NCBI GenBank assembly: GCA_020850945.1
Contig: JADZDR010000055.1
Coordinates: 1 to 58,852 of the forward strand
Origin: Acidimicrobiia bacterium
GTDB lineage: Bacteria; Actinomycetota; Acidimicrobiia; UBA2766
Reading direction: 5' to 3'
DNA length: 58,852 bases
The translations under genes and the position numbers were made by a program. This document shows positions 24,265 to 33,145 of the stretch, piece after piece. Below the pieces are notes generated by a model, which worked only from the letters and a program-made list of their open reading frames with translations, was not told where the DNA came from and ran no database searches. Position 1 is the first letter of the stretch. The number at the start of each line of letters is the position of its first letter.

Positions 24265-24924
24265 ATGAACACGTCTGCCCCGGCCGGTCAGTCGGCCTCG
24301 ACGATCCGACCCTCCCACGACCTGCCCGGTCCCGTGCGGGGTGGCCCCGACATGGGTCGTCACGACACGGCGGGGCAGGCCGGGACGCGAACCCCGTCGC
24401 GGATGTTGATCGCCGCAGCCGTGGTCCTCTGTGTCGTCGCCGTCGCCGGCACGGTCGTCTACCTGCGCAACCGGGGCACGTGGCCCGGTGACCCCGCGGC
24501 CTACATCCCACCCCGCCTCGACGGGGACGAGGTGGGCAGGGACGAAGACGACTCCGCCGCCGTGCGCGACCTCCTCCTCGACCAGATGGGTGCGGCCGAC
24601 GCCGACGTCGAGACGGCCGCCGGCACGATCGGCACCACGGCCGGCTTCCCCGACCTCGTCCTCGTCGCGGTCAGCTCCCCCAACCAGGCCGAGTACATGA
24701 AGCGCCTCGAGGGAGACGAGGTGGATGCAACCGAGATCGGCGGGGTGCCCGTCGTCGTCCTCGAGGAGAGCGCCGACGCGTACGGATTCGACTTCGCGAC
24801 CGCCGTCGCCCGTCCCCGCGACGACCTCATGACCGTATGCGTGTCCATCGGCGCGAAGACCGCGGAAGCAGGCCGGGGACGCGCGCTCGCCTGCACGAAA
24901 GCGATGCTGGAGACGGCACGGTGA
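24265..24924 (+). CDS. Single-pass membrane protein sharing an ectodomain with the next gene
   Basis: A 219-residue protein with a disordered cytosolic N-terminus of about 45 residues, one membrane helix (about 47-67) and an extracytoplasmic domain starting near YIPPRLDGDE. That domain resembles the C-terminal domain of the following gene: a YIP start, a TxGTxG segment, PDLxLxA, a DxTxIxGVxV strand pair and a final MLxxA helix. ATG 24352 is a possible shorter start. Its stop overlaps the next start (GTGA). I recognise no named family; the pair looks like two forms of one envelope sensor or accessory protein. Confidence 0.65.
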   Translation: MNTSAPAGQSASTIRPSHDLPGPVRGGPDMGRHDTAGQAGTRTPSRMLIAAAVVLCVVAVAGTVVYLRNRGTWPGDPAAYIPPRLDGDEVGRDEDDSAAVRDLLLDQMGAADADVETAAGTIGTTAGFPDLVLVAVSSPNQAEYMKRLEGDEVDATEIGGVPVVVLEESADAYGFDFATAVARPRDDLMTVCVSIGAKTAEAGRGRALACTKAMLETAR

Positions 24925-26048
24925 GGAAGCTCCTGACCGGTCCGAGCTGGTACGAGATCCTGGGTGTGTCCGCCCAGGCCACCTCTGCCGAGATCAGGCG
25001 GGCGTACCGGGAGCTCGTCGCCGAGCTCGAGGGGGACGACTCCTCCGACGCCGAGGAGCGCCTGCAGGAGGCGAAGGCCGCCTACGACGTGCTGCGCGAT
25101 CCGAGCCGCCGCAAGGAGCACGACCGCCTCCTCGCCGGCAACCTGTCCTTCCTCGGCACATCCGCGCCCGACTCCGACGCCGCCCCCACGAAGGACGCCC
25201 CCTGTCGCATCTGCGGCAGTGAACCCACGGCGTCCGCACCGCTGCGGCGTGTGACCGGTGCGGCAATCCTCTGGGTGGAGACCCGCACGCACGGCCCGTT
25301 CTGCCACGACTGCGGCCTCGCTGTCTACCGCGCGTTCCAGGACCATTCGCTCAAGGCGGGATGGTGGGGAATAGCCGCCGTCTTCTACTGCGCGTGGGCG
25401 CTTGTCAGCAACGCCCGCTCGCGACGGGCCTTCGACCGACTCGACGCGCCCGACACCGAGACAGCCCACACCGCCGACTCACCCCGCCCTCTCGACCCGG
25501 CGCCACCCCTGCTGCGCCGTGTGGGGCCGTGGATGGGGATCGGACTCGGCATCGTCCTCGTCTCCGCCCTCGCATTCGTCTTCCTCTGGCCCCGGGGCGG
25601 CTTTTCCCACGACGCGGTCGACTACATCCCAAAGGAGGTCGCGGGCCGGGCCGTGGACCCGTCGTCGGCGTTCGCGAAGAGCGTGATCGAGGGCCTCCAG
25701 GACCCGGCGGTCAAGGAGGTGAGCTCGGGCACGGTGGGTGGGGGCGGTGCCGGTGCCGAGGCACTTCCCGACCTCATCCTCGCCGCGGCCGAGACGAAGG
25801 ACCCCGAGGCGACGAAGGAGCGACTCAAGCGGGATCTGACCCAACTCGAGAACAAGGTGGACACGACCACCATCGACGGCGTGGACGTGCAGATCTTCGA
25901 CGTCTCCGCCGGTGAAGGCCAGCCCGGCATCTCGTTCGCGTTCGCGAGCCCGGACGGGGCGATCGTCCTCTGGAGCATCGCGTTCCGAGACGGCCGCGAC
26001 AACGCCGTCGCCGGCATGGAGGCAATGCTCGCGGCAGGGAAGAAGTAG
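24921..26048 (+). CDS. Membrane protein with degenerate J domain, zinc ribbon and shared ectodomain
   Basis: A 375-residue multi-domain protein. Residues about 8-70 match a J domain in helices I-IV (SWYEILGVSAQATSAEIRRAYREL...AYDVLRDP), but the HPD tripeptide needed to stimulate Hsp70 is missing. A zinc-binding CRIC...CHDCG module follows (about 95-135) with a partly membrane-embedded GWWG segment. A membrane helix (about 207-227) and an ectodomain homologous to that of the preceding gene complete the protein. The GTG start overlaps the upstream stop. Loss of HPD suggests the J-like part now serves binding only. Cellular role unknown. Confidence 0.7.
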   Translation: MRKLLTGPSWYEILGVSAQATSAEIRRAYRELVAELEGDDSSDAEERLQEAKAAYDVLRDPSRRKEHDRLLAGNLSFLGTSAPDSDAAPTKDAPCRICGSEPTASAPLRRVTGAAILWVETRTHGPFCHDCGLAVYRAFQDHSLKAGWWGIAAVFYCAWALVSNARSRRAFDRLDAPDTETAHTADSPRPLDPAPPLLRRVGPWMGIGLGIVLVSALAFVFLWPRGGFSHDAVDYIPKEVAGRAVDPSSAFAKSVIEGLQDPAVKEVSSGTVGGGGAGAEALPDLILAAAETKDPEATKERLKRDLTQLENKVDTTTIDGVDVQIFDVSAGEGQPGISFAFASPDGAIVLWSIAFRDGRDNAVAGMEAMLAAGKK

Positions 26049-26053
26049 GACCC

Positions 26054-27346
26054 ATGACGGCAGACGCTGTGCAGCCGGCGTTGGGGGCTCCCGTCTACGA
26101 GAGGCGGACGAAGGAGTACCTGCGTCTCCTGCTCCTCCTCCTCCTCACGGCGTCCTTCTTCGACGGCTACGACGGCGGCATCCTCGACATCATCAAGCCG
26201 CAGATCCAGGACACGTACGGCCTCACGGAGGCCGCTCTCGCCTGGGTGACCTTCGGCGTGAAGCTCGGCGCCGTCTTCGCGTTCTTCGTCGCCCTGTCGG
26301 CGGACTGGGTGGGGAGGCGCCCCATCCTCCTGTGGTCGGTGATCGGCTACACGATCTTCACAGGACTCACGGCGTTCGCCCCGAACGTCTACTTCTTCAC
26401 CTGCTTCCAGTTCGCCGCCCAGATCTTCCTCGGCGCCGAGTACGCGGTGGCCGTGACGATGATCAGCGAGGAGTTTCCCCCGACGCAGCGCGGCCGCGCG
26501 CTGGGCAAGTTCACGCTCGTGACCGCCGCCGGCGTGATCCTCGTCCCGTTGGTGGCGCTGAGCCCACTCACGTCCACCGCCCTCGAATGGCGCGTCCTCT
26601 ACCTGATCGGCCTCGGCCCCCTGCTCCTCATGGCCTTCCTGCGGAGGAAGATCAAGGAGACGTCGCTCTTCGAGGTGCGCAAGGCACAGGTCGATGCCGG
26701 CACGCATGCCGGCCCCAACGTCTGGGCGCCGTGGGAGTGGCCGCACCGCTACTACATGATGGTCCTCGCCTTCGTGACGTTCTTCCGGGCGATGGCCGTG
26801 TTCAGCGCGACCGGCTGGTGGGTGTGGTACGCCGAGCGCGAGGTCGGTCTCGCACCCACCGCCGTGCTCCTGTTCCTGGTGGGGGCCTACGGTCTCGGCA
26901 TCATCGGCTACTACACGAACGGGCGCCTCATCGACAGGTACGGCCGGCGGAGCACGACGATCGTGTTCGGAGTGCTCGCCTGGATCTTCGCCACGCTCCT
27001 CTTCAACGTGAGGGGAGTCGCCGCCCAGGCGGTGCTCCTGATCCTCGCCGTGTTCTTCGGTCTCGGCATCACACCCGGCCTCAACGCGTTCTACACCGAG
27101 CTCTTCCCGACCGAGATCCGGGCGACAGCCGCGGCGTGGGCCCGCAACATGGTCGAGATCCCCGCGTTCCTGATCGGGCCTCTCCTCGTCGGCCTCCTCG
27201 GCGACCACGGCACGGGGGCCATCGGCGCGATGTCGAACGTCATCACGATCATCTTCGGGCTCATGCCCGTCGCCGTCTTCCTCGTGTGGCGCTACCTGCC
27301 CGAGACGAAGGGGCGCCACCTCGAGGTCCTGGACGCGCAGGCATGA
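26054..27346 (+). CDS. MFS transporter, sugar-porter-like
   Basis: A 430-residue 12-helix major facilitator. The motif between helices 2 and 3 reads ADWVGRRP. Helix 1 contains the FFDGYDGG segment typical of the metabolite:H+ symporter and sugar porter branch, and the C-terminus has RYLPETKGRHLE, the sugar-porter PETKG signature. Import of an organic acid or sugar is likely; the substrate is not assignable. It starts 5 nt after the J-like gene and its stop overlaps the next start (ATGA), so it is part of the same run of genes. Confidence 0.85.
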   Translation: MTADAVQPALGAPVYERRTKEYLRLLLLLLLTASFFDGYDGGILDIIKPQIQDTYGLTEAALAWVTFGVKLGAVFAFFVALSADWVGRRPILLWSVIGYTIFTGLTAFAPNVYFFTCFQFAAQIFLGAEYAVAVTMISEEFPPTQRGRALGKFTLVTAAGVILVPLVALSPLTSTALEWRVLYLIGLGPLLLMAFLRRKIKETSLFEVRKAQVDAGTHAGPNVWAPWEWPHRYYMMVLAFVTFFRAMAVFSATGWWVWYAEREVGLAPTAVLLFLVGAYGLGIIGYYTNGRLIDRYGRRSTTIVFGVLAWIFATLLFNVRGVAAQAVLLILAVFFGLGITPGLNAFYTELFPTEIRATAAAWARNMVEIPAFLIGPLLVGLLGDHGTGAIGAMSNVITIIFGLMPVAVFLVWRYLPETKGRHLEVLDAQA

Positions 27347-27948
27347 GGGGGTGCCGCCAATCCGTGCGTGTCGCCGGCGCCGCTCTCGTCGCCGCCGGCC
27401 TCCTCGCCGCCTGTGGCGGCGCCAACCGCCCCGAAGGCCCGGCCGAGCGGTTCCTCCGTGCCGTGAGCAGGGGGACGGACGTGGACCAGGTCGAAGATCT
27501 CGGATCCGTGGAGGTCGCCCACGAGGTGCTCGACGGACCGATGTGCCCGGTCGGGGACAGGCCCGACGAGGGCGTCGACGAGTGCTCCGAGAACCAGGAG
27601 AACATCGCCGAGTTCCAGGTTGCGATCACTGACGCGACGGGCGACACGGCGGTCGTGCCGATCGAGGTCCTGCGCAAGGGGGAGGACGAGCCCGTGCGCA
27701 TGGGCCTCGAAGCAGAGTTGAAGGACGGAGGCTGGCGGTTCGTGGGCACGACAGGCCTCGACGACGATGTGGCCTTCCCGGACGAGGGTGGGCCCGGCTT
27801 CGGAACGGACTCCGGCCGGGTCGCGATCCTCACGCTGATCGTCATGGGGGCCGCCCTCGTCGTCAGCGTCACGCTGATCACGCTCTTCTCGGGTGGGAGG
27901 CCGAGGGAAGAGGAGGCCGACCTCACCGCCCGCCACGAGGAGACGTGA
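27343..27948 (+). CDS. Lipoprotein with C-terminal membrane helix
   Basis: A 201-residue protein with an N-terminal signal and lipobox AAC at about residues 24-26. The central domain (about 35-145) contains three cysteines and a DxAVVPIEVLRKGEDEP strand region followed by GGWRFVG, as in small lumazine- or NTF2-like exported domains. A second hydrophobic helix near 165-185 and a charged cytosolic tail are unusual for a lipoprotein. The start is coupled to the transporter by ATGA. No family recognised. Confidence 0.65.
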   Translation: MRGCRQSVRVAGAALVAAGLLAACGGANRPEGPAERFLRAVSRGTDVDQVEDLGSVEVAHEVLDGPMCPVGDRPDEGVDECSENQENIAEFQVAITDATGDTAVVPIEVLRKGEDEPVRMGLEAELKDGGWRFVGTTGLDDDVAFPDEGGPGFGTDSGRVAILTLIVMGAALVVSVTLITLFSGGRPREEEADLTARHEET

Positions 27949-27954
27949 GGGGGA

Positions 27955-29409
27955 TCAGGTCGGCACCCCTTGGGCGCTCTCGGTGAGAGCGACATCGGAC
28001 GCGGAGACGTGCCGGGCGAGGAGCAGAGCGAGGCCCGCCGCGACCCCGGCCACGGCCGCACCCACGCCGAACGCGACGGCGAACGAGAGGGCGGTTCCCC
28101 GGCCGGCCAGACCCGCCTGGATGGACACGAGGACCACGGTGCCGGCCGATGCCCCGATCGTCTGCACGGACCCGCTGATCCCACCCCCCACACCCTGGTC
28201 CTCGAGATCGAGGCTGTTCACGGCAGTGATGTTGAAGGCCGGCTGGCTGAACCCGAGGCCGGCGCCGGAGACGCCGAGTCCGAGGACGGCGACCCAGACC
28301 GCCGACCCCGTGTCGACGGCGGTGAGGGCGACGAGCCCGAGCGCGACGAGCAGGCTGCCCACGAACGCGTACCGACGTGTGCCCTGACGCGAGATCAAAC
28401 CGCCGGCGAGGGCTGCTGCCGCCGCGAACGTGAGGGGCCTCACGATCACGACGAGCCCTGCCTGCGTGTCCTTCAGGCCGAGCACCTCGATCATGAGGGG
28501 GACGGCGAGGACGAAGCCACCGAGGTATGCGAAGTTCAAGAGGGTCGAGGCGACGAGGGAGACCGAGAAGCCGCGCCGCCCGAAATACCGGAGGGGGAAC
28601 ATGGGATCACGGACCTTGGCCTGCCTCCACACGAAGGCGCCGAGGAGGAACACCGCCGTTGCGAACCAGGAGATCGTGCGCAGGTTCCCGACCCCCCAAT
28701 CTGCGGCGCGCTCGATCCCGAAGAGGAGGAAGAAGAGTCCCGCCCCGAGGATCACGGCACCGGAGAGGTCGAAGCGGACGTCGGTGCGGACCTCGGTCTC
28801 GTCGAGGACGTACCAGGCGGCGGCGAGAGCGACGACGAGTAGGGGGATCTGGATGACGAACATGCCGCGCCAGCCGATGTACGGGATGACGAGCGCCCCC
28901 ACGACGAGGCCGACGGTCGGGCCGAGCGCGGCCGTCGTGGACCACCAGGCGAGGGGGCGGGGTCGGTCACGCGGTACGAAGAGGGTGGCGATGAACTTGA
29001 CTGCGGCCGGTCCCGTCGCGGCCCCTTCGAGGGCGGCGACCACGCGGAAGAGGATCAGCGTCGAAGTGCTCCAGGCGAGCGCCGTCATCGCCTGCATGAC
29101 GATGGCGCCGAGGAAGCCGATCATGTAGATCCGCTTCGCGCCGTAGATGTCCCCGAGCTTGCCGACCGTGGGGCTCATGACCCCGAACGCGAGCAGGGGC
29201 AGGGAGACGGCCCACTGCATCGTTTTGAGGGTGGTACCGAACTCCTCTGCCATGCGGGGGAGCACGACGGCTATGACCGTGAAGTTGAAGCCGACGGCGA
29301 AGAGGCCGGTGAGAAGCGTGACGAGCGCGATCCAGCGATAGGCGGGGTGCGTCCGGAGGCGGGCGCGCGCTGTCCGGGACAGGCTGGACCGCAGCTTCCC
29401 CGTGCTCAT
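27955..29409 (-). CDS. MFS drug:H+ antiporter, DHA2 (14-helix) type
   Basis: A 484-residue EmrB/QacA-like transporter. The N-terminal half shows FNFTVIAVVLPRMAEEFG (helix 1) and GKLGDIYGAKRIYMIGF (loop 2-3 motif), and GLGFSQPAFNITAVNSL lies in the C-terminal half; about 14 hydrophobic segments can be counted. Such proteins export drugs or amphipathic compounds. The ATG at 29409 is chosen because helix 1 follows at a normal distance. TAGCGT lies 7 nt upstream with no SD, so it is a likely leaderless transcript. It converges on the lipoprotein gene with a 6-nt gap. Confidence 0.87.
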   Translation of the reverse strand: MSTGKLRSSLSRTARARLRTHPAYRWIALVTLLTGLFAVGFNFTVIAVVLPRMAEEFGTTLKTMQWAVSLPLLAFGVMSPTVGKLGDIYGAKRIYMIGFLGAIVMQAMTALAWSTSTLILFRVVAALEGAATGPAAVKFIATLFVPRDRPRPLAWWSTTAALGPTVGLVVGALVIPYIGWRGMFVIQIPLLVVALAAAWYVLDETEVRTDVRFDLSGAVILGAGLFFLLFGIERAADWGVGNLRTISWFATAVFLLGAFVWRQAKVRDPMFPLRYFGRRGFSVSLVASTLLNFAYLGGFVLAVPLMIEVLGLKDTQAGLVVIVRPLTFAAAAALAGGLISRQGTRRYAFVGSLLVALGLVALTAVDTGSAVWVAVLGLGVSGAGLGFSQPAFNITAVNSLDLEDQGVGGGISGSVQTIGASAGTVVLVSIQAGLAGRGTALSFAVAFGVGAAVAGVAAGLALLLARHVSASDVALTESAQGVPT

Positions 29410-29416
29410 CGGACTC

Positions 29417-29422
29417 ACGCTA
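29417..29422 (-). promoter_or_regulatory. -10 box of a probable leaderless promoter (DHA2 transporter)
   Basis: TAGCGT on the minus strand ends 7 nt before the ATG at 29409; no SD is present. Confidence 0.45.
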
Positions 29423-29577
29423 CCGAGACGGTCCACCTCCCTGAAATCGTCTCGGAAGATGCGCGACCCCGCGTACTTCTCGTGGCAGAATGCGGGCGTG
29501 CTTCCTGCCGAGCCGGGCGCGTGGAGGGGACCGGCAGGTGATCCGAGAGAGAAGGGCAAGAGGGAGCATCCGCGTCC

Positions 29578-30267
29578 ATGCGACCCGCCGTAGTCGTGAT
29601 CGTCGTCACACTGATCGGCCTCACGTTCCTGTGGCCGTTCATCGTCGGCCTCGTGCGCAGCCTGCGCCACACACCGGGGATCTCACAGGCCGTGGGTGTG
29701 CCGCGTGTCGACCTCGAGACGGCGCCGTGCACGGCCAGGCCCGGTGACGTGATCGTCGTCCGTGTCCGATCCCCCGACGCCGATTCGTGCCGGCTCGGCT
29801 GGCGTGACACCCATGCACGTGACATCCCGGGCGCGGAGAGGGACGTGGCCCTCGACGGCACCGTGCAGTGGCGACTGCGAGTTCCCCCCGCGCTCACGCC
29901 GGGGTCGCGGGCGCTCGTCGTGACGGCGCAGCGAGGTGCCGTGCGCAGGCACATCCGCATTCCCGTCCACGTGCTCAGCGATGCCGCTGCCGCTACCCAC
30001 GACACGATTCCGCGACTCGATCTGCCCGAGCGCCCGATCGACCCGACCGAGTACTCGTTGGCGACACGTACGCGCCGCTTCGGTGAGCTCACCGGCTTCT
30101 ACAGACCCGGGCCGAGCCGGCCGGCCACCCAGGCCTCCGTGCTCGCGACGCGGATGCTCGACGCGTCCGTCACGCCCGCTCCCGATGCGGAACCCGGCCT
30201 GTTCGGGGAGAAGAGCGCAGGGGCCGCGGGCCGCGCCGGGGGGAGCCGCGAGTCGGCGGCGTCTTGA
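29578..30267 (+). CDS. Hypothetical membrane-anchored protein
   Basis: A 229-residue protein with one N-terminal membrane helix (about residues 3-27). A beta-rich extracytoplasmic domain follows (about 40-130), with the alternating hydrophobic pattern of an Ig-like fold, and the C-terminal half is low-complexity Ala/Gly/Arg. I recognise no family. AGGGAG stands about 11 nt upstream of the ATG. The 168 bp before it, to the divergent transporter, hold both 5' regions and nothing else I can identify. It ends 7 nt before the convergent SDR. Confidence 0.6.
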   Translation: MRPAVVVIVVTLIGLTFLWPFIVGLVRSLRHTPGISQAVGVPRVDLETAPCTARPGDVIVVRVRSPDADSCRLGWRDTHARDIPGAERDVALDGTVQWRLRVPPALTPGSRALVVTAQRGAVRRHIRIPVHVLSDAAAATHDTIPRLDLPERPIDPTEYSLATRTRRFGELTGFYRPGPSRPATQASVLATRMLDASVTPAPDAEPGLFGEKSAGAAGRAGGSRESAAS

Positions 30268-30274
30268 CCTTCGG

Positions 30275-31159
30275 TCAGGCGAGCTGACCGGCGGAGTCGA
30301 TGATGCCCTGCACCGTGAGGCGGTCGCCGTCACCCGAGATCGCCTTGTCCTCGAGCACGACCGGCTGCTGGACCCGCTTCACCTGGTCGGCGAAGACGAA
30401 GAAGACCTCACCGTTGAACTGGCACTCCACGGTCGAGAGGTAGGCGACGAACGGGGACACGTTCGCGGCCGCCCACTGGTCGAACTGCCCCTCGGGTACC
30501 TCCTGCTTGAGGATCTCGCCGATACCGGGTGTCTGCTCGGTGAGGCGCGTGCGTGCGCGGGGTGCGATCGTGTTGCTCTTCACGCCGTAGCGTGTGAGCT
30601 CCTTGGAGATGACGCTCGAGAACGAGCAGATGCCGAGCTTCGCGGCCGCGTAGTTGGCCTGGCCCGGGTTCCCGAACAGGCCGGATTCGGACGCCGTGTT
30701 CACCACGCGTGCCTCGCGGGTGCGGCCCTCCTTGGACTCGGCCCGCCAGTAGTTCGCGGCGTGACGGGTCGGGCAGAAGTGACCGCGCAGGTGGACCTTG
30801 ATCACGGAATCCCACTCGGCGTCGGTCATGTTCACGAGCACGCGGTCACGCAGGATCCCGGCGTTGTTCACGAGGATGTCGAGGCCACCGAAGGTCTCGA
30901 CTGCCTGGTTGACGAGACGCTGCGCCCCCTCCCAGTCGGACACGTCGTCGCCGTTGACCACGGCCTCGCCGCCCATGTTCTTGATGTCCTGGACGGTCTC
31001 CTGGGCAGGCGTCATGTCCGCACCCTCACCGCCGATATCGCCGCCGAGGTCGTTCACTACGACCTTGGCGCCTTCTGCGGCGAAAAGGAGGGCGTGTTCA
31101 CGACCGAGGCCGCGCCCCGCGCCTGTGATGATTGCGATCCGTCCGTCGAGAGCTCCCAC
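30275..31159 (-). CDS. Short-chain dehydrogenase/reductase
   Basis: A 294-residue classical-type SDR, similar to the 3-hydroxyacyl-CoA/17-beta-hydroxysteroid dehydrogenase group. It has the cofactor motif TGAGRGLG (residues 12-19), an Asp ending strand 2 (VVVNDLGG, which favours NAD), NNAG near 100, Ser in NTASESG and Tyr-x-x-x-Lys in NYAAAK. A C-terminal extension (about 45 residues after the core) carries the FNGEVFFVFADQVKRV segment. The start is GTG 31159 with AGGGG about 8 nt upstream. Likely role in fatty-acid or sterol-like oxidation; the substrate is not known. Confidence 0.85.
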   Translation of the reverse strand: MGALDGRIAIITGAGRGLGREHALLFAAEGAKVVVNDLGGDIGGEGADMTPAQETVQDIKNMGGEAVVNGDDVSDWEGAQRLVNQAVETFGGLDILVNNAGILRDRVLVNMTDAEWDSVIKVHLRGHFCPTRHAANYWRAESKEGRTREARVVNTASESGLFGNPGQANYAAAKLGICSFSSVISKELTRYGVKSNTIAPRARTRLTEQTPGIGEILKQEVPEGQFDQWAAANVSPFVAYLSTVECQFNGEVFFVFADQVKRVQQPVVLEDKAISGDGDRLTVQGIIDSAGQLA

Positions 31160-31328
31160 GGGACAACCCCTATCTGTCGAGTCCGGGAAGGAACGATGCG
31201 AGCGATCGTCCTTGTTGATCGGAGTGTCAGGAGCTTACTGAGCCGGTGGGGGGAACGCGCAATGCGGAGCCCCTTCCCCGCCCAGGCGGATGTAGGGTTC
31301 CGGCACGCCGGCCGCGAAAAGGGGAGGC

Positions 31329-31871
31329 ATGGCCGATACCTCCGCCGACACCTTCGACGCAGGGCGCCTCGAGATCGCAAGGGGCGACATCACGCGCCTC
31401 GACGTCAGCGCAATCGTCAACGCCGCGAACGAGGCGCTCGCCCCCGGCGGCGGTGTCTGCGGCGCGATACATCGGGGGGCAGGCCCGGGCCTCGCGGCCG
31501 CCTGCCGCGAGATCGGGGGCTGCCCGACAGGCGAGGCGCGTCTCACACCAGGATTCGGCCTGCGGGCCGAGTTCGTGATCCACGCCGTCGGCCCCCGCTG
31601 GCACGGCGGTACGTCGGGTGAGGAACACCTCCTCGCCGCCTGCTACACAGCCGCTCTCGAGCTCGCGGCCGGTGCCGGCGTCGCGTCCGTCGCCTTCCCC
31701 GCCATCAGCACCGGCATCTACGGCTACCCCCTCGAGGCCGCCACCAAGACCGCCGTGCGGACCGTGCGCGAGTTCACGCGGACACACGACGAGCCCACCC
31801 GCATCGTCTTCTGTTGCTTCTCCCCAGCCGACACCGAGGTCTACAGACGCGTGCTCGCGGGTGAGGCTTAG
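31329..31871 (+). CDS. Macro domain protein (ADP-ribose/O-acetyl-ADP-ribose hydrolase-like)
   Basis: A 180-residue single macro domain of the YmdB/MacroD type. It has GDITRLDVSAIVNAANEAL (about residues 18-36), GGGVCGAIHRGAG, and the phosphate-binding loop ISTGIYGYP (about 131-139). These proteins bind ADP-ribose and deacetylate O-acetyl-ADP-ribose or remove ADP-ribose from proteins. The ATG is preceded by GGGGAGG. It is followed 23 nt later by the CoA-transferase gene on the same strand. Confidence 0.9.
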   Translation: MADTSADTFDAGRLEIARGDITRLDVSAIVNAANEALAPGGGVCGAIHRGAGPGLAAACREIGGCPTGEARLTPGFGLRAEFVIHAVGPRWHGGTSGEEHLLAACYTAALELAAGAGVASVAFPAISTGIYGYPLEAATKTAVRTVREFTRTHDEPTRIVFCCFSPADTEVYRRVLAGEA

Positions 31872-31894
31872 CGACCCGCAGGCGAGGAGGCAGA

Positions 31895-33142
31895 TTGGCA
31901 TCCACGGAGAACGTCGCCCGCATCCTGGCCGACGCCGGCCCGGTCGGACTCGAGGAGGGTTGTGGCGAGCCGCTCCGCCTCTCCGACGCGATAGCAGCCG
32001 AGGGCGACAGACGGCGGGCACACGGCCTGCCCGGCCTCGACCTGCTCTGCGGTCTCGTCCTCCGGCCCCCGCCCTGGCTGCCCGGTGTCGAGGAAGGCGG
32101 GATCACGTGCACGACGACCATGCCGGGCCGTGGCCTCGCGGGCAGCACGCACGTGAACGAGATCCGTCTCGGCTTCCCGGACATCGCCCTCGCGTGGACA
32201 CAGGGCAGCCTCGCCGTCGAGATCGCCTGTATCTCGGTCACCGGGTCGGGCACGCTCGGACTCACGTGGGGGCACGCCCCCGAGATGGTCGAGGCCGTGC
32301 AGCGGCGAGGAGGCATCGTCTTGGCCGAGCGCAACACAGCCCTCCCCGACGTGCGGGGGGCACCCGCTGTCGACCTCGACGGTGCAACCATCCTCGACTC
32401 CCACCGCGACCCGGTCGAGATGCGGACCCGACCGCCCACGGACGTCGAGACGGACGTGGCACGCAACATCGTGTCCGTGCTCCCCAGCGGCGCGTGCGTG
32501 TCGATCGGGATCGGCTCTCTCGGTGAGGCCGTCCTGCACCAGCTCGTCGCGCAGGAACGCCGCGCGATCACGTTCCACTCCGGCATGCTCGGCGACGGCC
32601 ACGCCCACATCGCCGACTCGCCGGTCGTCGGCAGGAGCACCCCCCTCGGCGACCCTCCCTTCACGGCCACGACGCTCCTCGGTACCTCGACCCTCTTCGC
32701 GTGGGCGGAGCGCGACGACCGCGTCCGTCTCGAGTCGACCGCTCACGTGCACCCACCCGGCATCACCTCCGCGATCGACGGCTTCTGTGCCGTCAACTTC
32801 GCCTTGGAGGTCGACCTCGGCGGGAACGCCGGCGCCGAGCAGGTCGGCTCGCGCACCGTCTCGGGGCCGGGCGGACAGCTCGACCTCGCAACCGGTGCCT
32901 GCGCCGCACCGCGGGGCAGGTCGATCGTCGCCCTCCCTTCCACGACTCCGCAGGGAGCGAGCCGGATCGTCCCCCACCTCTCGGGCCGCACGACTACACC
33001 GAGCACCCGCGTGCAGTTCGTCGTGACCGAGCACGGAGTCGCCGAGATCTGGGGCGTGGACGGGGCCGAGAAGGCAGATCGCCTCATATCCGTCGCCGCC
33101 CCCGTGCACCGGCCCGCACTCCGCGCGGCCGTATACGCTTGA
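31895..33142 (+). CDS. Acetyl-CoA hydrolase/CoA-transferase family protein
   Basis: A 415-residue member of the acetyl-CoA hydrolase/4-hydroxybutyrate CoA-transferase family. It shows an N-terminal domain with GITCTTTMPGRGL, a central VSIGIGSLGEAVLHQL, and a C-terminal domain with GGQLDLATGA and VVTEHGVAEIWG. The family transfers CoA between short acyl groups or hydrolyses acetyl-CoA; the Glu usually acting as the acyl acceptor falls in the VTEHG strand. The TTG start at 31895 is supported by GAGGAGG 5-6 nt upstream and by the absence of a better codon. Confidence 0.82.
   Translation: MASTENVARILADAGPVGLEEGCGEPLRLSDAIAAEGDRRRAHGLPGLDLLCGLVLRPPPWLPGVEEGGITCTTTMPGRGLAGSTHVNEIRLGFPDIALAWTQGSLAVEIACISVTGSGTLGLTWGHAPEMVEAVQRRGGIVLAERNTALPDVRGAPAVDLDGATILDSHRDPVEMRTRPPTDVETDVARNIVSVLPSGACVSIGIGSLGEAVLHQLVAQERRAITFHSGMLGDGHAHIADSPVVGRSTPLGDPPFTATTLLGTSTLFAWAERDDRVRLESTAHVHPPGITSAIDGFCAVNFALEVDLGGNAGAEQVGSRTVSGPGGQLDLATGACAAPRGRSIVALPSTTPQGASRIVPHLSGRTTTPSTRVQFVVTEHGVAEIWGVDGAEKADRLISVAAPVHRPALRAAVYA
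33134..33139 (+). promoter_or_regulatory. -10 box of a probable leaderless promoter
   Basis: TACGCT, identical to the ilvB box, ends 6 nt before the GTG at 33146 and lies inside the 3' end of the CoA-transferase gene. No SD is present. Confidence 0.4.
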
Positions 33143-33145
33143 CAC

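Noticed and set aside
25622-27319. A 565-codon minus-strand frame rich in charged residues
   Set aside because: It is antisense to the MFS transporter and J-like gene and shows the composition of a shadow frame.
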